Below are positions 1 through 5,984 of a stretch of 7,656 nt of DNA, one piece after another (positions within the stretch are counted from its first letter, which is position 1; each line of letters begins with the position of its first letter). This stretch comes from Actinomycetota bacterium. GTDB lineage: Bacteria > Actinomycetota > Acidimicrobiia > Acidimicrobiales > JAHWLA01. A program made the position numbers and the translations under genes. Location of the stretch: the NCBI GenBank assembly GCA_019347595.1, contig JAHWLA010000134.1:1-7656 (forward strand). Direction: 5' to 3'. The notes below the pieces were generated by a model. That model ran no database searches, was not told the DNA's origin, and was given only the letters and a program-made list of their open reading frames with translations.

Positions 1-349
1 TCCGAGGCTCCACGTTGGCCTCGACGGCCCTCACCTGCGCGGTGCTCAACGCGCCCGACACCCAGGCCTGGCGCGTCACCGGCAGTTGCTTCACCAGGTT
101 GCCGGTGCGCACCGTCCAGTTGGCCACCGACGCCGTCATGCCCGCCCGGTGCTTCAGCCAGCCGGCGGCTGACGTGGCGCCGTCGAGCTCCCACCGGCGG
201 CCGGCGTCGAACCCCGCGGCAGCCAGCGCCACCTTGGCGCTCAAGCGGTCGAGCAACCGGCAGGCGGCCACCAGGGTGTCGCCGTCGAACCCGAGATCGA
301 GTTCCTCGATGGCCGACTCCAGAGCCCCCAACACATGAACATCGTACAT
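1..349 (-). CDS. DUF222 (13E12-type) protein, N-terminal part, cut by window edge
   Basis: About 116 N-terminal residues are visible; the gene runs off the window at base 1. The protein starts MYDVHVLGALESAIEELD and continues with LVAACRLLDRLSAKVALA, WELDGATSAAGWLKHRAGM, LPVTRQAWVSGALSTAQV. This is the helical pattern of the DUF222 domain, which in actinobacteria usually precedes a C-terminal HNH nuclease domain; that half would lie outside the window and is not seen. Many actinobacteria carry several copies of this 13E12-repeat family and their cellular role is poorly known. The ATG at 349-347 is the first start of any kind in the open frame: the codons upstream (about 25 read) contain no ATG, GTG or TTG. 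No good Shine-Dalgarno lies in range; AAGGA is 28 nt upstream, too far. An 8-bp dyad straddles the start codon. Family assignment is from recognised sequence pattern; nuclease activity is inference. Confidence 0.8.
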   Translation of the reverse strand, partial: MYDVHVLGALESAIEELDLGFDGDTLVAACRLLDRLSAKVALAAAGFDAGRRWELDGATSAAGWLKHRAGMTASVANWTVRTGNLVKQLPVTRQAWVSGALSTAQVRAVEANVEPR

Positions 350-354
350 GTGTT
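330..354. promoter_or_regulatory. Perfect 8-bp dyad over the DUF222 start codon
   Basis: AACACATG (330-337) and CATGTGTT (347-354) form a perfect inverted repeat with a 9-nt spacer. The right arm contains the complement of the DUF222 ATG. The size and spacing suit a dimeric helix-turn-helix repressor or an mRNA hairpin hiding the start codon. A second, shorter pair, ACATCG (339-344) and CGATGT (355-360), overlaps it. No bound regulator is known; chance is possible for arms this short. Confidence 0.3.
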
Positions 355-760
355 CGATGTCCGAATCAAGCGAAAAGTCCTTGTAAATAAAGGGAATTCT
401 CTCATTTCTTGTCCCCGCCACCTCGCTCCCGATGCGATTGGGCTCGACGCCCACGGTGGGCACCACTGCCACAGCGCGTCGTGCACCGAGCCCGGCACGG
501 CGACCAAGCCGACGCCGACGACGGCACGGGCGACGACCACCGCGCCTCGTCCCACCACCACGACCACCGAGTCGACGACCACCACGAGCACGACGACGAC
601 GACCACCATCGTCGTGCTCCCCGGGGCGACGCCGACGGCGGCCGAGAGTGACCGAGACGCCGGGCCGGTCGACGGCGCCCTCACCGTGCTGGTGCTCGGC
701 GGGATGGGCTACGGCGGGTACCGACTGCTCCGCCGCATCCGCCGAAGTCGCGCCGCCTGA
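335..760 (+). CDS. Possible Thr-rich protein with C-terminal membrane segment; start uncertain
   Basis: I do not recognise a family. The open frame gives at most 141 residues. Residues about 60-91 are Thr/Pro/Ala rich, ending in an 18-residue almost pure Thr tract. About residues 113-129 are hydrophobic and Gly-rich (GALTVLVLGGMGYGGY), followed by a basic tail RLLRRIRRSRAA. This is the layout of an actinobacterial surface protein: outer Thr linker, membrane anchor, short cytoplasmic tail. Against it: there is no N-terminal signal peptide, no Shine-Dalgarno before ATG 335, and that start overlaps the divergent DUF222 start, so the first 20-30 codons lie in AT-rich, intergenic-looking sequence. 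A rare ATT start at 404 after AAAGGGA is possible. It could also be the 3' remnant of a longer gene that lost its signal peptide. It ends 45 bp before the patatin gene and could be co-transcribed with it. Confidence 0.4.
   Translation: MNIVHVFDVRIKRKVLVNKGNSLISCPRHLAPDAIGLDAHGGHHCHSASCTEPGTATKPTPTTARATTTAPRPTTTTTESTTTTSTTTTTTIVVLPGATPTAAESDRDAGPVDGALTVLVLGGMGYGGYRLLRRIRRSRAA
350..412. promoter_or_regulatory. AT-rich divergent intergenic stretch
   Basis: This stretch is clearly poorer in G+C than the rest of the window and separates the leftward DUF222 gene from rightward coding sequence, so it probably carries the promoter of the DUF222 gene and perhaps one facing right. I could not fit a convincing -35/-10 pair on either strand. 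An AAAGGGA at about 389-395 on the plus strand looks like a ribosome binding site, but the only in-frame codon at suitable distance is ATT (404), a rare start. Confidence 0.35.
554..607 (+). repeat. Low-complexity ACC/ACG trinucleotide tract
   Basis: Eighteen consecutive codons, 15 of them ACC or ACG, interrupted by one GAG and two Ser codons. In the plus frame it encodes a Thr tract. Antisense it gives a spurious Val-rich frame, and in a shifted plus frame an Asp/His-rich one. Such tracts are prone to slippage in whole-codon steps, so the linker length may vary between strains. Confidence 0.75.
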
Positions 761-805
761 CGGCCGAACCACATACCGCCCGGCCCCAAGCGGCAGAGTA
801 GGGGG

Positions 806-2368
806 ATGTTGCGCATCGGGGTTGCCGTGTCGGGGGGCGGTCATCGGGCGACGGCGTGGGCGCTGGGGTCGTTGGCCGCCTTGGTCGAGACCGGCGCCAA
901 CGCCGACGTCGTCTCCGTGTCGTCGGTGTCCGGCGGCTCCATCGCCAACGGGGCCGTTGCTCGCGCCGGCGACTTCCGTGACCACCGAGAGTCGAGCGCG
1001 TTCGCGGCCGAACTGGCTCCCACCCTGCGAGTGGTGGCCTCGGAGGGCTTGTTCTTCCCCGGCCCCGCCACCCGCGCCTACATCACGGCCACGCTCGGCT
1101 TCGCGGGCTTCACGGCGATCGCCGGCGTGGGGCTGCTCGCCGCGCTGATCGCTGCGGGCCGCGACGCACAGCTCGTCGGGTTCGCGGCCTTCGGCGCCGT
1201 GGTGGGCGCCGCCATCGGCTGGGTCGTCGGCGGCCTCGTGCGATGGCCGCGCCTCGCCGCGGCCGCCATCAGCGCTCTCCTCGGCGGCGTCCTCGCCTGG
1301 GGTGGGGCCGCCCTCACCACCGGCCTCCACGGGGGCGGCCTGTGGGCGACGCTCGTGGCGCTCGGCGCGGCGTGGCTCGGCGTCGCCTGGCTCGCCGTCG
1401 TGCTGTTCTCCGGGCGCGGCAAGGCAGTCGAGAAGGCGCTGGCGAACGGGCTCCTGCGCCATCCCACCGAGGCGCGTCCGCTCACGTTGGCGGACGTGGC
1501 GTCGGGCGTGAACCACGTGGTGTGCGCCACCGACCTCGAGTCGGCCGACCAGTTCTACTTCGCCCCTCGTTTCCTCTACGGCTACCGCGAGGGCATCTCC
1601 ACCGCCGCCCCCAGCCGGGTCACGCTCGCCACCGCCGTGCAGGCATCGGCGGCCCTGCCCGGTGCCTTCCCCCCATCGATCGTCGCCACCGGCCCGTTCG
1701 TGCGCGACCCCTCGATCACCGACCCCGCCACAGCACCGGAGCGGGTAGTGCTCTCCGACGGCGGCGTCTACGACAACATGGCCGACCAGTGGGAGAGCGG
1801 GCTGGCCACCCGCCTCCGCGTCTGCGAACCGCTGCGCTCGATCCAGGAGCCGGCCGACGTGCTCGTCGTCGCCAACGCCTCCGAGGGTTGGGACTGGAAG
1901 CCGTTCACCGTCACCGGCCGCCTCGCTCGCGAGTTGGTGGGGCTGCTTCGCGACCAAGGGGTGCAGTACGACGTCAGCACGTCCCGTCGGCGCAACCAGT
2001 TGATCGAGCGCTTCCGGGTAAGCCGGGAGACGGGCAAGGGGCTGGTCGGCGTGATCGTCATGATCGACCGCATCCCCATGTCGTTGGCCGCCGCCTTCGC
2101 CGCCGGCGACGACGACGTGGCTCGACGGGCGCGGGAGGCGGTCGCCTTCCTCGACGCGCAGCACAGCGACGCGGAATGGAAGGCGCTGGCCGCTCGCAAC
2201 GCCACGGTGCCGACCACCCTCGGCCCCATCGGCGTGGCCACAACGCTCGACCTCATGGAACACGCCTACACGTCGACCGCCGTCGGTCTCTACGTCCTCC
2301 ACGGCATCGGGTCATTGGCGTTGTTCCCCCGAGCCGTGTACGCCGCGGCCATGGAGGCGCGGCCATGA
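806..2368 (+). CDS. Patatin-like phospholipase with four inserted transmembrane helices
   Basis: A 520-residue predicted lipid acyl hydrolase with the patatin Ser/Asp dyad. Visible motifs: the Gly-rich oxyanion loop SGGGHRA (9-15); nucleophile Ser42 in SSVSGGS, where the first Gly of GxSxG is Ser; the ASAALPGAFPP motif (280-290); and catalytic Asp318 in SDGGVYDN. Between nucleophile and Asp lie four hydrophobic segments, about 93-117, 122-145, 150-172 and 179-201, absent from plain patatins, so the enzyme is probably anchored in the cytoplasmic membrane with its catalytic parts on one face. No signal peptide is seen; the first strand (LRIGVAVSGGG) begins at once, which supports the ATG at 806. 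A G-run (801-805) abuts that ATG, so initiation at the next codon, TTG 809, is possible. It is the first gene of a translationally coupled trio, its TGA overlapping the next ATG by 4 nt. Membrane phospholipids are the likely substrate (inference). Confidence 0.88.
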   Translation: MLRIGVAVSGGGHRATAWALGSLAALVETGANADVVSVSSVSGGSIANGAVARAGDFRDHRESSAFAAELAPTLRVVASEGLFFPGPATRAYITATLGFAGFTAIAGVGLLAALIAAGRDAQLVGFAAFGAVVGAAIGWVVGGLVRWPRLAAAAISALLGGVLAWGGAALTTGLHGGGLWATLVALGAAWLGVAWLAVVLFSGRGKAVEKALANGLLRHPTEARPLTLADVASGVNHVVCATDLESADQFYFAPRFLYGYREGISTAAPSRVTLATAVQASAALPGAFPPSIVATGPFVRDPSITDPATAPERVVLSDGGVYDNMADQWESGLATRLRVCEPLRSIQEPADVLVVANASEGWDWKPFTVTGRLARELVGLLRDQGVQYDVSTSRRRNQLIERFRVSRETGKGLVGVIVMIDRIPMSLAAAFAAGDDDVARRAREAVAFLDAQHSDAEWKALAARNATVPTTLGPIGVATTLDLMEHAYTSTAVGLYVLHGIGSLALFPRAVYAAAMEARP

Positions 2369-3204
2369 CCGATCTCACGCACTGTCCGCACTGCGGAGCC
2401 GACTTGCATGCCGACAGCGCAGCCGCCGTGCGAGCGAGCAGGCCCGCCACGACAAGCACGTGGGAGACCCTGCGCGAGACGGTCGCGCCGCCGCGTTCGA
2501 TCGCCGACGTGATGGCGCAACCCGAGGCCACCGGTCCCACCTGGTGGCTGCCGTCACTCCTCTACCTGGCCTACCGCACCACCGACGACGCGGAGGCCCG
2601 GGCCGTCCTCGACGAGTTCGCCTCGCGCCGTGACGAGCTGTTCTACGCGGTCGTGGAGGAGCAGACCGACGACGTCTTCGGCCTCACCCTCCAACCGTGG
2701 CCCCTTGTCGACGAGCGCGGCCGGCTGCGCTTCCCGATCGGCACCGACCCCATCGAGGTCGAGGTGGCCGCCGGAGACGTGACAACGCTGCTGGAGGCGG
2801 CGCGCGCCCGGTGGAACCACCTCGGCTTGCTCCAGGACGACCTGGTCGGACGCCGGCTTCAGATCGGCGACGTGTACGCCGTCGACCTCGCCGACAGGCC
2901 GAACAAGTCGCGCATCGCCGTCCTGCCCCACGGTGACGAGCGGCCGCGGTACCTCGGCGGCCTGGCCGCCCGGCGGGAAGGTGGAGCGGTGGCCGTGCCC
3001 GTCGTCGACATCACCTGGGACGCCCGGGAGGCGGGCAAGCTGGCGCACTACGCGGCGGCAGCAGGCGTCATCCCCGAGGAGTTGGGCGCAGCGCCGAGCG
3101 CCATGGCCGCCGTCGCCCGGGAGACCGAGGAGCGCTACATGATCGGGTTCGCCCGCGGCATGGACCCCCGAGACGTGCCGCCCGGATCGCAGGGGGGCGC
3201 ATGA
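2365..3204 (+). CDS. Unknown protein with one N-terminal CxxC zinc-knuckle motif
   Basis: A 279-residue soluble protein that I do not recognise. It starts MTDLTHCPHCGADLH, a CPxCG knuckle (Cys7, Cys10) typical of half a zinc ribbon, but no second Cys pair follows. Metal binding would need dimerisation or a partner, or the motif may be vestigial. A low-complexity Ala/Ser/Thr linker runs to about residue 35. The rest is a mixed alpha/beta region with a Trp-rich patch (PTWWLPSLLYLAY), an acidic helix, and a stretch around ARARWNHLGLLQDDLVGRR. No transmembrane segment or signal peptide is evident. The ATG at 2365 is chosen because GGAGG (2353-2357) sits 7 nt upstream and the ATG overlaps the patatin stop as ATGA. 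The open frame continues far upstream, but only as an out-of-frame shadow of the patatin gene. It in turn overlaps the MBL gene by 4 nt. Its place between two enzymes suggests an adaptor or regulatory role, which is inference only. Confidence 0.82.
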   Translation: MTDLTHCPHCGADLHADSAAAVRASRPATTSTWETLRETVAPPRSIADVMAQPEATGPTWWLPSLLYLAYRTTDDAEARAVLDEFASRRDELFYAVVEEQTDDVFGLTLQPWPLVDERGRLRFPIGTDPIEVEVAAGDVTTLLEAARARWNHLGLLQDDLVGRRLQIGDVYAVDLADRPNKSRIAVLPHGDERPRYLGGLAARREGGAVAVPVVDITWDAREAGKLAHYAAAAGVIPEELGAAPSAMAAVARETEERYMIGFARGMDPRDVPPGSQGGA

Positions 3205-4379
3205 TCCTGACGCCCCACGACGCCAAGGCCTACGACGCCGACGAGGACTTCCTGGCCTCGTGCAAGCCCGAGCACCTCGTGTACTTCCTGCTGAACGTCG
3301 GGAACGCCGACACGCAACTGCTGTGCCTTCCCGAGGACGACGAGGGCGTGCGCCACATGATCGTGGTGGACGTCGGCAAGGTGGCCAAGAGCAAGCTCCC
3401 CAAGCTCATCGACGACCTGCGCGCCCCGCAGCCCGACGGGACCCCGCCGCTGCTCACCGACGCCAGTCGCGTGAAGCTCCTCGTCGCCACCCACCCCCAC
3501 GACGACCACGTCGGGGGCGTCCCCGATTTCCTCGACAAGGCCGGGCATCTCCTCTTCGACGGCGGCGAAATCTGGGACCCCGCGTACTACCACCGCACCG
3601 GTGCGTGGTTCGAGATGATGCATTGGCTGGAGGAGCACCCGCGGGTGAGCCGGCTGCATCCGACGGCAGGCACCCGTCGGCACATCGGCAACGTGGCCGT
3701 CACCGCGCTGTCGCCCAGCATCCGCTTGCGCAACAACTTCGACAGCCACGCCGTCTATATCAACAACGCCAGCATCGCCCTCCAGGTCGAGTTCCCGGTC
3801 AAGCGGGTGTTCGCCCCCAAGCCGGGCGAGGCGGAGATCGGGCGCCAGGCGCGCGTGCCGACCACCCGTTCGCTCCTGCTCGGCGCCGACTCGCAGACGA
3901 GCAGTTGGGCGCACGTCGAGGTCGACTTCCCGACGCAGCGCACCGACCACGATCCCGAGTACCGGCTGCTGGGGATGGCCCGGGGCCGGGAGCCCCTCAG
4001 GTCGACGATCTTCAAGGTGCCCCACCACTGCTCGAAGAACGGGCTCAACCTCGAGCTCGTCGTGCGCATCGACCCGCGGCTCAGCCTCATCTCGTGCGAG
4101 GCCGGCACGTCGAGCCACGCCTTCCCGCACAAGGTGGCGCTCGACCAGCTCCGTGAGGCTCGCCAGGCGCGCGCCACGAGTGGCGGCGACTACGACCCCG
4201 ACTGGCAGCTCGGCATCCACACGACGGCTGACAAGGTGACGCCGAACGACGAGCCGCTGGGGACCATCGCCGTGCAGGTGCCTGTCACCAGCGCCTCGCC
4301 CGTGCTGTGGCGACTAGGCGACGGCAAGAACGACCACGTCGCCGCCGACGCTCTCCGCCGCGCCCGCCGCTTTAAATAG
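3201..4379 (+). CDS. ComEC/Rec2-like metallo-beta-lactamase-fold hydrolase
   Basis: A 392-residue MBL-fold protein of the ComEC/Rec2 type but without the ComEC membrane channel. The N-terminal strand YFLLNVGNADTQLL (28-41) matches the FLDVGQGDA-like opening of that family, followed by VVDVG (55-59). The metal motif HxHxDH is intact: His98, His100, Asp102, His103 in THPHDDHVGG. Later come NNASIAL (188-194), LLLGADS with Asp230 as probable bridging ligand, KVPHHCSKNG (His275/276, the family's HHGS-like motif) and SCEAGTSSHAFPH (299-311), which resembles the last His motif. All expected ligands are present, so the enzyme is probably an active di-metal hydrolase, with a phosphodiester or nucleic acid substrate by family analogy; the true substrate is unknown. 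No signal peptide or membrane helix. AGGGGGG (3191-3197) precedes the ATG, which overlaps the upstream TGA. It is the last gene of the trio and a strong hairpin follows the stop. Confidence 0.9.
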   Translation: MILTPHDAKAYDADEDFLASCKPEHLVYFLLNVGNADTQLLCLPEDDEGVRHMIVVDVGKVAKSKLPKLIDDLRAPQPDGTPPLLTDASRVKLLVATHPHDDHVGGVPDFLDKAGHLLFDGGEIWDPAYYHRTGAWFEMMHWLEEHPRVSRLHPTAGTRRHIGNVAVTALSPSIRLRNNFDSHAVYINNASIALQVEFPVKRVFAPKPGEAEIGRQARVPTTRSLLLGADSQTSSWAHVEVDFPTQRTDHDPEYRLLGMARGREPLRSTIFKVPHHCSKNGLNLELVVRIDPRLSLISCEAGTSSHAFPHKVALDQLREARQARATSGGDYDPDWQLGIHTTADKVTPNDEPLGTIAVQVPVTSASPVLWRLGDGKNDHVAADALRRARRFK

Positions 4380-4386
4380 CACACGC

Positions 4387-4434
4387 TTCTGGTCCGGGAA
4401 TCCCGCACCATACGGCGGGATTCCCGGACCAGAA
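4387..4434 (+). terminator. 20-bp perfect inverted repeat, probable terminator of the patatin-MBL operon
   Basis: Arms at 4387-4406 and 4415-4434 are exactly complementary over 20 bp with an 8-nt loop (ACCATACG). It starts 8 nt after the MBL stop codon and lies before the next rightward gene, which fits an operon terminator. No T-run follows (ACGGGGGG), so a classical intrinsic terminator is incomplete; U-less hairpin terminators have been proposed for high-GC actinobacteria. Each arm also contains its own dyad (CGGGA-A-TCCCG at 4395-4405 and CGGGA-T-TCCCG at 4416-4426), so a protein-binding site is an alternative. Confidence 0.65.
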
Positions 4435-4534
4435 CGGGGGGCGATGGGGGTCTCGCTTGCTCGGGCCGGGCAAACGGCGGCGTTCGATCGCGGTGCGCTG
4501 GGTACCACCACGCCGTGTCGTCGATCGGGTCGCC

Positions 4535-5821
4535 ATGAAGGGCAGCGCGCGCCGCTTCCCCGTCGTCGAGCGGGTACGGACCAGCCTCTGGTTCGTACCC
4601 GCCGTGTCCGTGGCCGTGGGCGCCGCCTTGTCGTTCGTCCTGGTGGCCCTCGACCGCGGCATCGGCGAGGAGCGCAGCGCCTGGTACCTGTTCGGCGGCG
4701 GGCCCCAGAGCGCCCGCAACCTGGTGTCGACCATCGCCGCCGCCATGATCACCTCGATCAGCCTCATCTTCTCGGTGACCATGGTCGTCCTCCAGCTCGC
4801 CAGCGCGCAGTACTCGCCGCGGGTGCTCCGGACCTTTATCCGCGACCGCCTGGTGCAGGCTGTCCTCGGCGTCTACATCGCCACCTTCGTGTACTCGCTG
4901 CTCGTGCTGCCCGCGATCCGCTCGGAACAGGGAGGGGACCCGGCCTTCGTCCCCGCCGTCGCCGTGTCGGCCTCACTGGGGCTCGCCCTGGTCAGCCTCG
5001 CCTTGTTCGTGCGCTACATCGACCACATCGCCCATGCCATCCGGGCGGTGACGCTGCTGAGCTCGGTGGCCGAGGAGACGCGGGCGGCGCTGAGCCGCAT
5101 GTACCCCGAAGAACTTGGCGCCGATGCCGACGAAGACCTGCTCACGGAGTTGCCGCAGCCGACCACGGTCGTGCAGTCGGAGGACGGTCCCGGCGTCGTT
5201 GTCGCCGTCGACGAGGACCGCCTGCTCGGATGCGCGACCAACGCCGACGTGGTCGTCCGCATCGTGCCCATGGTGGGCGAGTTCGTCCCCACCAACGGCC
5301 CCGTGTTCGAGGTGGTCGGCGAGCTCACCGACGACCAACGCCGGGCGATGCTGCAGTGCGTCGGCATCGCCCGCGAGCGCACGATGCACCAGGACCCCGG
5401 CTTCGGGTTCCGCCAGATCGTCGACATCGCCGAGCGGGCGCTGTCCCCCGGCGTCAACGACCCCACCACTGCGGTGCAGGCCATCGACGAATTGCACGAT
5501 TTGTTGCGGCGCCTGGCCGACCGCCGTTTTCCGTCGCGTGCCCGGGTCGACGACGGCGGCGTCTTGCGCGTGGTGGCGCCGCGATACGCCTGGGACGACT
5601 ACGTCGAGCTGGCCTTCGACGAGATCCGCCACTACGGCCGCGGGTCGATCCAGGTCGCTCGTCGCATGCGCGGCGCGCTGGACGACCTGCGGACGGTCGC
5701 GCCCGAGCACCGACGGGCCGCGCTCGAGCGGCAACTGCGCCTGCTCGAGGAGAGCACGCGACGCGACTTCCCCGACGAAGCCGACACGCGCCGCGCCCAG
5801 CGCGGCGCGCTTATCTCCTAG
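4535..5821 (+). CDS. DUF2254 family membrane protein
   Basis: A 428-residue integral membrane protein of the DUF2254 family, whose function is not established. Four hydrophobic segments are seen: about 18-39, 64-88, 107-128 and 138-161. Between the second and third is the family signature LQLASAQYSPRVLRTFIRDR (86-105). The C-terminal half is soluble and holds the other signature, DPGFGFRQIVDIAERALSPG onward (from residue 287), then NDPTTAVQAID. I chose ATG 4535 because it places the conserved RVRTSLWFVPA just inside the N-terminus and gives a length normal for the family. An open frame reaches back to TTG 4457, but those 26 residues are Arg-rich and unlike the family, and no clear ribosome site supports either start. 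It stands alone: a hairpin separates it from the upstream operon and the next gene converges on it. Its TAG stop lies in the left arm of the palindromic element that follows. Confidence 0.85.
   Translation: MKGSARRFPVVERVRTSLWFVPAVSVAVGAALSFVLVALDRGIGEERSAWYLFGGGPQSARNLVSTIAAAMITSISLIFSVTMVVLQLASAQYSPRVLRTFIRDRLVQAVLGVYIATFVYSLLVLPAIRSEQGGDPAFVPAVAVSASLGLALVSLALFVRYIDHIAHAIRAVTLLSSVAEETRAALSRMYPEELGADADEDLLTELPQPTTVVQSEDGPGVVVAVDEDRLLGCATNADVVVRIVPMVGEFVPTNGPVFEVVGELTDDQRRAMLQCVGIARERTMHQDPGFGFRQIVDIAERALSPGVNDPTTAVQAIDELHDLLRRLADRRFPSRARVDDGGVLRVVAPRYAWDDYVELAFDEIRHYGRGSIQVARRMRGALDDLRTVAPEHRRAALERQLRLLEESTRRDFPDEADTRRAQRGALIS
4570..4602 (+). other. Strong 15-bp hairpin just inside the DUF2254 coding sequence
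   Basis: Bases 4570-4584 can pair with 4588-4602 over 15 positions (14 Watson-Crick, one G-U at 4579/4593), leaving a 3-nt CCT loop. The stem begins 36 nt after the chosen ATG and encodes the conserved RVRTSLWFVPA. It could slow early elongation, mark a regulatory fold, or be a coincidence of codon choice. Confidence 0.45.
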
Positions 5822-5984
5822 TGACCCGAGTCGGAGATTCACCGGCATTTCGACGGCCATGATCACCGCTCGCTGCGTTCTCGGATCTAGCGGTGGGGCA
5901 AGGCCAGCGCGTCGATCCTGCGGCCTTGCGAGCGGCGATCCTGGCTCGCCGAACTGCTCATCGACTTCCGACTCGGGTCACTAG
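5818..5984. repeat. MITE-like imperfect palindrome between convergent genes, with CTAG at both ends
   Basis: The ends, 5818-5835 and 5967-5984, are perfect 18-bp inverted repeats: CTAG followed by TGACCCGAGTCGGA. Inside, 5861-5873 pairs with 5928-5940 (12 of 13), GCAAGGCC (5898-5905) with GGCCTTGC (5922-5929), and the flanks 5845-5860 and 5941-5957 are also recognisably complementary (GCAxTTCGxCG). So most of the 167 bp is one long imperfect hairpin. Taking CTAG as a target duplication leaves a 159-bp element with 14-bp terminal inverted repeats. CTAG is a known target of IS5-type elements. No open frame of note lies inside. Each end provides TAG then TGA in frame for the gene entering it, and the hairpin could also act as a bidirectional terminator. 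Mobility is inferred; a purely structural terminator or RNA is the alternative. Confidence 0.6.

Noticed and set aside
15..338. Plus-strand open frame opposite the DUF222 gene
   Set aside because: The minus strand gives recognisable DUF222 sequence; this frame is its shadow.
409..651. Plus-strand frame rich in Asp and His, resembling a metal-binding protein
   Set aside because: It is the frame-shifted reading of the same trinucleotide tract; low complexity explains the composition.
241..684. Minus-strand open frame with a long Val run
   Set aside because: It is the antisense of the ACC/ACG tract and is out of frame with the DUF222 protein, which is the real minus-strand coding frame below 349.
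1243..2364. Upstream extension of the CxxC protein's frame
   Set aside because: It is Arg/Pro-rich out-of-frame sequence inside the patatin gene; ATG 2365 with GGAGG is the real start.
3135..4220. Long minus-strand open frame opposite the MBL gene
   Set aside because: It resembles no family and lies opposite a gene with full MBL motifs; long antisense frames are expected at this GC content.
806..4379. CBASS or another named defence system
   Set aside because: No nucleotidyltransferase, E1/E2, TIR, HORMA or reverse transcriptase gene is present; a patatin alone does not define such a system.
4457..4534. Extension of the DUF2254 protein to TTG 4457
   Set aside because: The added residues are Arg-rich, unlike the family, and no ribosome site supports the TTG.
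4444..5862. Long overlapping plus-strand frame across the DUF2254 gene
   Set aside because: It encodes Arg/Pro-rich sequence without domains; the DUF2254 frame carries the signatures.
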